Assembly (NCBI GenBank): GCA_002315855.1
Contig: DCIG01000083.1
Location: 3,349 to 35,822 of the forward strand
Source of the DNA: Lentisphaeria bacterium UBA1732
Lineage (GTDB): Bacteria; Verrucomicrobiota; Lentisphaeria; Victivallales; UBA1829
Direction: 5' to 3'
Length of the DNA: 32,474 bases
A program made the position numbers and the translations under genes. The notes beneath the pieces were generated by a model that was given only the letters and a program-made list of their open reading frames with translations, was not told where the DNA came from and ran no database searches. Below are positions 15,675 through 22,709 of the stretch, piece by piece; position 1 is the stretch's first letter, and each line of letters begins with the position of its first letter.

Positions 15675-16790
15675 TTATTCGCCGATGACCCACTTGCTTC
15701 CGGGAATCAGCGAGATCAGTTTGACGGCTGTCAGCGATGCGATAAACGTCAAAACGGCTGTTACCGGGATTGCAATGGCAACAGGCAAGGCCGGATTTGC
15801 CGGATCGCCGTTCATGATGGCACCGGAAATCGGTCCGAGGAAGAAGATATGGATTAAATACATGCCGAAAGTGAGCTTGGAAATTTTGGTGATGAAGCGC
15901 GGCGCCTCTGTTTTCTCGATGCACGTGAACATCAGGAACATCCCGAAAGACGACAGAATCAGGTTCGGAATACAGTAGAGCCATGCCCATTCCAGCAGCG
16001 GTGTTTCGATGAGCGTTTGCAGTTCGCCCTTCCACATAAATCCGCCCATGGTAACGGCTGACCCGATGAGAAAACACACCAGTCCCGTGATGAAGCGTTT
16101 TTTACGTTCCCACGCGAGGTGTTTGCGGATATAATGCGCCATGACGAGGTAGCCGAGGAAGCCTGAACAGTACCAGAACATGGAGAACTGATTCCAGAAG
16201 CATTCGCCCCACACTTCGGGCGTAATGAAAAATTTAATCCACGGTGCAAAGGAAGAAATCACGAAAAGCCCGATAAACGTCAGCTCTTCTTTCGCGGTGG
16301 CACGTTCCAGCCACGGAGAAATCACGGGGATGATCAGGTACAGACTGATCAGCGGGTACATGAACCACAGATGTCCGCCGGACATCGGGAAATTGAACGG
16401 GAGAATTTTCGCGGCTGCCGCGGCGTCTGACCAGCTGCAGTCTCCCAGAATCGCTGGCACAAAGGTATAGAGCAGAAGGAAGCATACAAACGGCGGCAGA
16501 ATGTGCTTGAAGCGTTTGCGGTAAAACTGGTGCATGGTTACGCCGGGCTTCAGCGGCACCAGCAGAAACGCCGAAACAATCATGAACAGCGGCACGCAGC
16601 TGCGCGCACAGAATCCATCGTAAAACGCCACGCAGAATCTTGCGGCCGGAGTCGTGAGATAAGACACGATTCCCTCTGCCTGTACCGAGGCAGGCGGTGC
16701 GTAATAAGGTTCGCTGGAATGCACAAGCATGACCAGAAAACACGCGAAAATGCGCAGATAGTCGATGAAAACGATTCGTTTTTGTTCCAT
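15675..16790 (-). CDS. Membrane acyltransferase (Acyltransferase 3 family, OafA/WecH-like)
   Basis: This 371-residue integral membrane protein with about ten hydrophobic segments starts MEQKRIVFIDYLRIFACFLV followed by MLVHSSEPYY. The N-terminal R-x-x-A-x-x-x-V-x-x-x-H pattern is the signature of acyltransferase 3 proteins that O-acetylate surface glycans or peptidoglycan. SGGHLWFMYPLISLYLIIPV is a second family hallmark. An in-frame start at 16961 gives an unlikely hydrophilic extension, while AAGGAA lies seven bases before the ATG at 16790, so 16790 is chosen. It is next to a secreted O-acetylesterase gene, so this neighbourhood can encode both addition and removal of acetyl groups, though co-regulation is not shown. 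Confidence 0.88.
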   Translation of the reverse strand: MEQKRIVFIDYLRIFACFLVMLVHSSEPYYAPPASVQAEGIVSYLTTPAARFCVAFYDGFCARSCVPLFMIVSAFLLVPLKPGVTMHQFYRKRFKHILPPFVCFLLLYTFVPAILGDCSWSDAAAAAKILPFNFPMSGGHLWFMYPLISLYLIIPVISPWLERATAKEELTFIGLFVISSFAPWIKFFITPEVWGECFWNQFSMFWYCSGFLGYLVMAHYIRKHLAWERKKRFITGLVCFLIGSAVTMGGFMWKGELQTLIETPLLEWAWLYCIPNLILSSFGMFLMFTCIEKTEAPRFITKISKLTFGMYLIHIFFLGPISGAIMNGDPANPALPVAIAIPVTAVLTFIASLTAVKLISLIPGSKWVIGE

Positions 16791-17191
16791 TTTGGTTCCT
16801 TCATAATGATTGTAAAACAGGATGTCTTCAGGATGCTGACATTTTGCTGAAAGAAAACTGCGCCGGAAACAGACACTCTGCCTCTTCACGCTTCTCTTGC
16901 CGTTCATAAATTCTGAAGCACGTTTAATATACTCCGTTTCCGCGTAATTACAACTTTCCATCCCTGTTTTCTGTGAAATATGTCCTCATTTTTTACAGAC
17001 ACCTCTCAGGCTGTATGGGGGCTCGCTGTACATCATCTCCGTTTTTCCGCAGTGCATCTTCCGCGGCAGGGTCAAAATCAGCTCATTTCATCAGCACGAT
17101 TCTCCGGACTTTCTCATTTGCTCCCTTGCATTTTCGTATTTCCATGGCATATTATTGACAACATACAACTCCATTTTGCTTACGGTGAATC
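16791..17191. other. 401-base intergenic region between divergent genes
   Basis: Apart from a candidate promoter for the TIGR04076 gene at 17126-17155, I see no gene, tRNA-like fold or strong repeat here. The minus-strand frame extending from 16790 to 16961 has no family support. A clear promoter for the acyltransferase gene was not found; TACAAT near 16820 has no good -35 partner. Confidence 0.5.
17126..17155 (+). promoter_or_regulatory. Candidate promoter of the TIGR04076 gene
   Basis: TTGCAT (17126-17131) and TATTAT (17150-17155) are spaced by 18 bases, with the ATG 36 bases downstream. A TTGACA-like box (overlapping at 17155-17160) is an alternative, but it has no good -10 at the right distance. 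Confidence 0.4.
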
Positions 17192-17503
17192 ATGAAAAAA
17201 ATCAAAATAACAGTCATTCGCATGGCGTGTTACAAGGACTTGATGGCGAAATACGAAAATCCCATCGAACATGCCTGCGACCTTCACGAAGGCCGGGTTT
17301 TCATTGCCGACGGCTGGCAGAAACCGGACGGACTTTGCGACAGTGCATGGCAGAGCATGTCCGCATTCGTCATGGCATTGGCACACGGCGGCGAAAATTT
17401 CTATGACGGCTGGATGAAAAATCCGAAAAGCGCCATGATTTCCTGCAACGATGGATTCCGTCCGGTCAGTTTTCTCATCGAAACCGTGGACGAAAACGCC
17501 TGA
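17192..17503 (+). CDS. TIGR04076 family protein (function unknown)
   Basis: This 103-residue cytoplasmic protein matches the pattern of the TIGR04076 family: MKKIKITVIRMACYKDLMAKY at the start, DGWQKPDGLCDSAWQSM with the conserved P-x-G-x-C-x-x-A-W, and AMISCNDGFRPVSFLIE with C-N/T-D-G-x-R-P-V near the end. The conserved Cys, Asp and Trp suggest a ligand-binding site, but no function is established. It is a single-gene unit, with a weak Shine-Dalgarno (GGTGA) and a shared terminator downstream. Confidence 0.85.
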   Translation: MKKIKITVIRMACYKDLMAKYENPIEHACDLHEGRVFIADGWQKPDGLCDSAWQSMSAFVMALAHGGENFYDGWMKNPKSAMISCNDGFRPVSFLIETVDENA

Positions 17504-17533
17504 TTCCCGTCATCCCCGTGTTCTCCGGAAATC

Positions 17534-17580
17534 AAAAAACGCATCACTTCGGGCAGCTCCCCGCGAATGATGCGTTTTTT
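17534..17580. terminator. Bidirectional intrinsic terminator
   Basis: Perfect 13-base arms AAAAAACGCATCA and TGATGCGTTTTTT flank a loop containing GGGC/CCCG. A run of T follows the stem on either strand. It ends transcription of the TIGR04076 gene from the left and of fumC (stop at 17610) from the right. Confidence 0.9.
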
Positions 17581-17609
17581 CGTGTCTTGCAGATTTGGTT
17601 TGCGGAAAC

Positions 17610-19007
17610 TTATTCAGCGGATTTCCGTCCTGTCATCTTTTTGGGACGGACAATCCGGTCGAATGTCTCTTCATCAATCAGCCCGCTTTCGAGGGCGGCT
17701 TCTTTCAGCGTCAATCCTGCCTTGTGCGCATGTTTGGCGATGGCGGCGGCGTTGTCGTAACCGATGGCAGGCGACAGTGCGGTAACCAGCATGAGGGAAC
17801 GCTGGACCAGTTCGCGAATGCGTTTGGTATCGGCTTCCAGCCCGTCCAGCGCGTAACGGATGAACGAATGAATGGAGTCGGTGATCAGGCGCACCTCTGT
17901 CAGCAAATCGAAAATCATGACCGGCTTGAAGACATTCAGCTCGAAATTCCCCTGTGCCCCGGCGAATCCGATGGCGGTATCCAGTCCGACAATTTGCGCG
18001 CAGACCATGGTCATGGCTTCGCACTGCGTCGGATTCACCTTGCCCGGCATAATCGATGACCCCGGCTCGTTTTCAGGCAGTCTCAGTTCGCCCAGCCCGC
18101 AGCGCGGACCGCTTGCCAGCCAGCGAATATCGTTTGCCATTTTCATCATGGCGCAGGCCAGCACCTTCAGCGTGCCGCTTGCGGCGACAATCGCGTCATG
18201 GGATGCCAGCAGTGCAAATTTGTTTCTTCCCGATACAAACGGCAGTCCCGTCTCTTCCGCAATTCGTGCGGCGGCATCTTCCGCGAACCCTTCCGGCGCG
18301 TTCAGTCCGGTGCCCACTGCGGTTCCGCCGAGCGCGAGCTCGCAGAGTTCCGGCAGTACGTTTTCAATGCGGACAATTGCATCCTCGATTTGAGCCCGGT
18401 AGCCGGAAAATTCCTGTCCCAGCGTGAGCGGCACTGCATCCTGTAAATGAGTTCTCCCGATTTTCACGATGTCGGCGAACTCTTTTTCCTTGACGGCCAG
18501 TGCGTCGCGGAGTTCGCGCACTGCCGGAAGCAGATTCTTGCTGAAAGCACACGCCGCAGCGATGTGCATAGCTGCGGGAAAGGTGTCGTTGGAAGACTGG
18601 GAACGGTTGACCTGATCATTCGGATGAACGGGCTTTTTGTCGCCGCGTTTTCCGCCGAGCAATTCATTGGCGCGGTTTGCAATCACCTCATTGACGTTCA
18701 TATTGGACTGTGTGCCGCTTCCGGTCATCCACACTTTCAGCGGAAATTCGCCGTCCAGTTTCCCGTCCAGAATCTCGTTGCAGGCGGCGGCAATGGCGTC
18801 CGCCACTTCTTTCGTGAGCGATCCGTTTGCCAGATTTGCCCCGGCACATGCTTTTTTCAACACGGCAAACGCAAGAATGACTTCATGGGGAATCAGATCC
18901 TGCCCGATATTGAAATGAATCAGAGAGCGTTGTGTCTGTGCGCCCCAGTAATGTTCAGCGGGAACGGCGATTTGCCCCATGCTGTCGGATTCCATGCGTT
19001 CTGCCAT
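17610..19007 (-). CDS. fumC: Fumarate hydratase class II
   Basis: This 465-residue protein has the standard length for class II fumarase of the fumarase/aspartase superfamily. It catalyses the reversible hydration of fumarate to L-malate in the citric-acid cycle, or in reductive fumarate metabolism of anaerobes. Visible motifs are NRSQSSNDTFPAAMHIA (substrate-binding loop), GRTHLQDAVPLTLGQE (catalytic His), and the superfamily signature GSSIMPGKVNPTQCEA with the catalytic Ser loop. GTGLNAPEGF is also typical. AGGA lies nine bases before the ATG. It starts 28 bases after the STAS gene and is probably the last gene of an alaS-STAS-fumC run. Confidence 0.97.
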   Translation of the reverse strand: MAERMESDSMGQIAVPAEHYWGAQTQRSLIHFNIGQDLIPHEVILAFAVLKKACAGANLANGSLTKEVADAIAAACNEILDGKLDGEFPLKVWMTGSGTQSNMNVNEVIANRANELLGGKRGDKKPVHPNDQVNRSQSSNDTFPAAMHIAAACAFSKNLLPAVRELRDALAVKEKEFADIVKIGRTHLQDAVPLTLGQEFSGYRAQIEDAIVRIENVLPELCELALGGTAVGTGLNAPEGFAEDAAARIAEETGLPFVSGRNKFALLASHDAIVAASGTLKVLACAMMKMANDIRWLASGPRCGLGELRLPENEPGSSIMPGKVNPTQCEAMTMVCAQIVGLDTAIGFAGAQGNFELNVFKPVMIFDLLTEVRLITDSIHSFIRYALDGLEADTKRIRELVQRSLMLVTALSPAIGYDNAAAIAKHAHKAGLTLKEAALESGLIDEETFDRIVRPKKMTGRKSAE

Positions 19008-19034
19008 ATTGATGATTCCTGTCCGAAATGATGA

Positions 19035-19535
19035 TTATTCTTCTTTTTTGAGCTGGTCGATGTCTTTCTGAACGAATTTCACGACCGTCTCGAAGCGTTT
19101 TACGTTTTCTTTGTCAACTTCCATCAGGGTCTTGTGCGCGTCCAGTACGGTCTGGGCGTTTTCAGCGCGGGACAATACCGCATCGCTGTTGGCGGTTACG
19201 ATATGACCCGGCTGGACAACTCCTGTCTTGAACTCAAGCACTCTCTGGAGGCCAAGCCCTTTCAGCAGTTTGGTGTTCTGTTCCGATGCATTGAAAATCT
19301 CCGTCGGCGCATTTTTTTTGCGTCCGGTCAGAGCCAGCATTGCAATCAGCCCCATGAATGTGCTGTCCATCCACTCGCATTGTTCCAAATCAATGACGAT
19401 TTTCGTCAAAGATTCTGTTTCCAGTGCTTTCAGCAAGTCACGGACAGGTGCCGCACAGGCAAATGATGCGTTTCCGCTTACCTTCAGATAATGCTCGCCT
19501 GCACTGCGCGAAATCGATACAGTTCCGATTTTCAT
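19035..19535 (-). CDS. STAS-domain protein (anti-sigma factor antagonist-like)
   Basis: This 166-residue protein has a STAS domain at about residues 1-110: ISRSAGEHYLKVSGNASF, then IVIDLEQCEWMDSTFMGLIA. Ser58 in the MDST motif is at the phosphorylated position of SpoIIAA/RsbV-type antagonists. The remaining C-terminal part (about 115-166) is a charged helix absent from minimal SpoIIAA proteins. Such proteins relieve anti-sigma factors in partner-switching pathways or work as adaptor modules. No HPK-like anti-sigma kinase or PP2C phosphatase gene is nearby, so the partner is unknown. It lies between alaS (55 bases) and fumC (28 bases). Confidence 0.88.
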   Translation of the reverse strand: MKIGTVSISRSAGEHYLKVSGNASFACAAPVRDLLKALETESLTKIVIDLEQCEWMDSTFMGLIAMLALTGRKKNAPTEIFNASEQNTKLLKGLGLQRVLEFKTGVVQPGHIVTANSDAVLSRAENAQTVLDAHKTLMEVDKENVKRFETVVKFVQKDIDQLKKEE

Positions 19536-19590
19536 TGTTCCAAAACCTTAAGTTCAAAATGATCCGGTTCCAAATTCCTTGGCTCGGTTG

Positions 19591-21378
19591 TTATTCTTTC
19601 ACGAGGACAGCCTTGATACGGCGGACGCCGCGGCTGGAGCTTTCTTCTTTCTGAATTTTGAATCCGCCCAGCTTGCCGGTGTTGGTCGCATGAGGTCCGC
19701 CGCAGATTTCCTTGGAGAAATCGCCGATGCTGTATACTTTCACCACATCTCCGTATTTGTTGCCGAAAAGACCGATTGCGCCTTCTGCGTATGCGGCATC
19801 CGGGGACATTTCGCGGCAGTTCACCGGATAATCCGCCTTGATGGCATCGTTCACGATTTTTTCCACTTCGGCGAGCTGTTCCGGGGTCATCTTGTCGGGG
19901 TGCGAGAAGTCGAAACGCAGCCGCACGCCGTCGATATTGGACCCTTTCTGCGCCACATGGTCGCCCAGCACCATGCGCAGGGCCTTGTGGAGCAGGTGTG
20001 TTGCGGTATGGAGTTCGGCGGATGCTTCGGAGTGGTCGGCGAGACCGCCCTTGTTCTGACCTTTTTCTGCGGTCTGGGAATCCGCGATATGTTTCTGGCG
20101 GGCTTCTTCGTAGCCTTTCATGTCCACGGAGAATCCTTTTTCCTTTGCCATTTCGATGGTCAGTTCAATCGGGAATCCGTAAGTCTCGTACAGGTTGAAG
20201 GCATTGCGGCCGGAGATGACTTTGTTTTTGACCATTTCGGGCACACGTGCCACCATCTTGTCAAATTCGCGCGTTCCGCGTTCCAGAGTGCGGCGGAAGG
20301 TGTCTTCTTCGCGGGTGAGCTCGGCTTCGATGTTCGCTTTGCCGTTTTCGAGTTCCGGGTATGCTTCTCCGAAAATACCGATGACCACGTCTGCAATCTG
20401 CGCGGTGAAGTCGCCGGTGATTCCCAGCTTGTTGCCTTCGCGGATGGCGCGGCGGATGATGCGGCGCAGTACATATTCACGTCCGTTTTTGTCCGGCAGT
20501 ACGCCGTCGGCCATGATGAACACTGCCGCACGGATATGGTCGACAATGATGCGTTCCGATGCGGTGCGGACAGAACCGTCATGGGTTATGCCGCGGATTT
20601 CATCCAGCTTGGCGAAAAGCGGCAGGAAAAGCTCTGTTTCGTAGCAGTTGTCCTTCCCCTGCAAAATGGCGGTAACTCGTTCCACGCCCATGCCTGTATC
20701 CACGTTCTTCTGCTTCAGCGGCTCGAATGTCCCGTCGGACTTCTTGAAATACTGCATGAATACGTTGTTCCAGATTTCCACCCAACGCTTGTCGGAGGGA
20801 TCGAATACTTCCGGTGCGGGTTTCGGACCGGTCCAGTAGAAAAATTCCGTATCCGGACCGCACGGTCCGGTCAAGCCTGCCGGTCCCCACCAGTTGTCTT
20901 TCTTCCCCAGCTTCGCAATGCGTTTTTCGCTCACGCCGTGCTTGCGCCATTCTTCGTATGCTTCCTCGTCGAACGGACAGTCGGCATCCCCCGCGAAAAC
21001 CGTGAATCCCAGCATTTCCAGCGGGAAATTCAGATATTCCGGCGAGGTCAGAAATTCAAAGCTGAAATTGATTGCTTCTTTCTTGAAGTAATCTCCCAGA
21101 GACCAGTTGCCCAGCATTTCGAAGAAAGTCAGGTGCACAGGATCGCCCACATCATCGATATCGCCCGTGCGGATACATTTCTGGACGTCGGTCAATCTGT
21201 TTCCCAGCGGATGCTTTTCGCCCAGCAGATAGGGTACCAGCGGGTGCATTCCGGCTGTCGTGAAAAGCACGGTCGGGTCGTTGTCCGGCACCAGGGATGC
21301 ACTGCGGATGACCGCATGATTTTTACTTTTGAAAAATTCGAGAAATTTTGCGCGGAGTTCCGCAGCTGTCGTAATCAT
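19591..21378 (-). CDS. alaS: Alanine-tRNA ligase, short form lacking the C-Ala domain
   Basis: This 595-residue class II synthetase charges tRNA-Ala. The catalytic half is typical: FFKSKNHAVIRSASLVPDND, LFTTAGMHPLVPYLLG, and FFEMLGNWSLGDYFKKEAI. The zinc-dependent editing core is present as ELHTATHLLHKAL and EICGGPHATNTG. Canonical bacterial AlaRS is about 875 residues. Here the beta-barrel that normally carries FYAESGGQ-type sequence is replaced by a short linker (GGLADHSE), and the protein stops after GVRRIKAVLVKE with no DHHA1/C-Ala domain. No remnant is seen in the 55 bases before the next gene, so this appears to be a natural short form. GGAGG lies about ten bases before the ATG. Confidence 0.95.
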   Translation of the reverse strand: MITTAAELRAKFLEFFKSKNHAVIRSASLVPDNDPTVLFTTAGMHPLVPYLLGEKHPLGNRLTDVQKCIRTGDIDDVGDPVHLTFFEMLGNWSLGDYFKKEAINFSFEFLTSPEYLNFPLEMLGFTVFAGDADCPFDEEAYEEWRKHGVSEKRIAKLGKKDNWWGPAGLTGPCGPDTEFFYWTGPKPAPEVFDPSDKRWVEIWNNVFMQYFKKSDGTFEPLKQKNVDTGMGVERVTAILQGKDNCYETELFLPLFAKLDEIRGITHDGSVRTASERIIVDHIRAAVFIMADGVLPDKNGREYVLRRIIRRAIREGNKLGITGDFTAQIADVVIGIFGEAYPELENGKANIEAELTREEDTFRRTLERGTREFDKMVARVPEMVKNKVISGRNAFNLYETYGFPIELTIEMAKEKGFSVDMKGYEEARQKHIADSQTAEKGQNKGGLADHSEASAELHTATHLLHKALRMVLGDHVAQKGSNIDGVRLRFDFSHPDKMTPEQLAEVEKIVNDAIKADYPVNCREMSPDAAYAEGAIGLFGNKYGDVVKVYSIGDFSKEICGGPHATNTGKLGGFKIQKEESSSRGVRRIKAVLVKE

Positions 21379-21589
21379 TGGGCTAAAACCTCCATTGATA
21401 TGAGAATTGTTTTGTTTGCATAACCTGCGGAATGAACTGCTATGGCGGAGAAAATCATTCTCATGCCCGTTTCGTTTCAGTCATTCCTGTATTTTTTCCA
21501 CTCAAAAGACGGCACTTTTCATAAACCGCTTTTGATTCATCGAATCCCCTTGTTTCTGACAAGTGCATTCTTATAATATAAAATACATC

Positions 21590-22489
21590 TTATTCCCGTA
21601 TTTTACAAGTTCTTTTCACCGGCTTCGGCGGTTCTTTTTCAGAATATTCCACGGTTTGAACCGGCTCCCCGCAGTAAAGCAGTCCCCCGTCTGCATCCAA
21701 ATCGAATTTCCCGCTTGCAAAATCGTCTGCCGCCTGCGGGAAAACGATTTGGTCGCCGCGTTTCTTCAGGACTTCGATATTCGCCAGTGCGGTACAGGCC
21801 AGCAAATCGTTTTTGTACTCCGCCGCTTTCTTCCCGGCACGGGCAGCTTTGCATTCCTCAAATTCTTCCCTTGCATGACCGCCCAAATCCAGCGGCAGTG
21901 CCTCGGAAATCCCCAGAATCGGTCCTCCGTCAATATCTCCCTCCGCCGCGTGAAATGCCTGTGCCAGAATCACGCTGCTCCGGATATGCGGAAATCCTTT
22001 CAGAATCGCATTTTCGGTCGGCTCCCGGTGCAGTCCCGTGAAAATCCTCCGTCCATCCTCCTCGACCGTCAAATCCCCCGGATGAACATTCAGGCATGGC
22101 AGACACGTTGTAATGTTGGAAAGCGGAACAAATCCCGCCAGCAGTCCGAAATCGGGATGAAACGGCTGAATCGTATGCCACAGCTCATCCGTCCATTCAT
22201 CGCGTATCTCCAGCGCACGCGGTGAGTCCAGAATCGTTTTTTCCAGACCGCGCACCCGGTAGAACTCATGAAGATCCAGACTGACGCATGGCAGTCCGTA
22301 CTCCTCTGCGAGTTCCTGCGCCCGAAAACACGTCTTGGGACGGTCCGTTGCGATGACGCACGGATTCCACGAAGTATGAACTCCCGTTCTCCAATCTCGC
22401 AGAAGACACTCGGCATTCGTGCCCGAACCGCTCATGAAAATGGCTCCTGACGGCTTTTTAGCAAAACTTTTAAAGAAATTTTGATTCAT
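21590..22489 (-). CDS. PurN-like formyltransferase family protein
   Basis: This 299-residue protein from the ATG at 22489 (an in-frame ATG at 22522 would add 11 residues) resembles glycinamide ribonucleotide formyltransferase. It has AIFMSGSGTNAECLL (PurN: ISGNGSNLQA), LLAGFVPL, CLNVHPGDL with the catalytic Asn and His, TGLHREPTENAI, and DIDGGPIL with the catalytic Asp. It is about 90 residues longer than E. coli PurN, with an extra C-terminal part. It could make formyl-GAR in purine synthesis using 10-formyl-THF, or formylate another amine. The predicted promoter starts transcription near 22523, which favours the 22489 start. The gene is divergent from the envelope cassette. Confidence 0.8.
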   Translation of the reverse strand: MNQNFFKSFAKKPSGAIFMSGSGTNAECLLRDWRTGVHTSWNPCVIATDRPKTCFRAQELAEEYGLPCVSLDLHEFYRVRGLEKTILDSPRALEIRDEWTDELWHTIQPFHPDFGLLAGFVPLSNITTCLPCLNVHPGDLTVEEDGRRIFTGLHREPTENAILKGFPHIRSSVILAQAFHAAEGDIDGGPILGISEALPLDLGGHAREEFEECKAARAGKKAAEYKNDLLACTALANIEVLKKRGDQIVFPQAADDFASGKFDLDADGGLLYCGEPVQTVEYSEKEPPKPVKRTCKIRE

Positions 22490-22529
22490 TTTCTGTCTTT
22501 CATTTGAATATTTCATTATCATGGTTTAA

Positions 22530-22558
22530 AATATAACGCATATCTCTTTTTTTCGCAA
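22530..22558 (-). promoter_or_regulatory. Predicted promoter of the formyltransferase gene
   Basis: On the minus strand TTGCGA (22553-22558) and TATATT (22530-22535) are 17 bases apart. Transcription would begin near 22523, giving a leader of about 34 bases before the ATG at 22489 and leaving the upstream ATG at 22522 essentially leaderless. Confidence 0.55.
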
Positions 22559-22709
22559 CCGATATTCGGATTTTTCATGACGGGTTTCTCCGTCCGTTAA
22601 GGGTAATGACGATAAAGACGTGTTTTCCGAACTGCGGTTTCTGACCTTTGTCTGTCGCCTCTTGAATCGGGATGCCCTCATCAAATCAGCTTCAACACGG
22701 AGTTTACGA

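Noticed and set aside
16962..17150. Possible tRNA or small RNA gene between divergent genes
   Set aside because: No GTTCRANYC T-loop motif or cloverleaf pairing was found.
19591..19650. Frameshift truncating alaS
   Set aside because: The 55 bases after the stop and the adjoining STAS gene contain no DHHA1/C-Ala remnant in any frame, and the beta-barrel is also missing internally, so the short form appears natural.
19579..21423. 614-codon open frame on the plus strand
   Set aside because: It lies entirely antisense to alaS. Its translation is rich in Phe, His, Val and Gly with no recognisable domain, as expected from mirrored GC-rich codon usage.
21400..21464. ATGAGAAT...ATTCTCAT inverted repeat upstream of alaS as a riboswitch or leader attenuator
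   Set aside because: The arms are eight bases and about 50 bases apart, with no further supporting pairs and no T-run. I cannot support a regulatory RNA.
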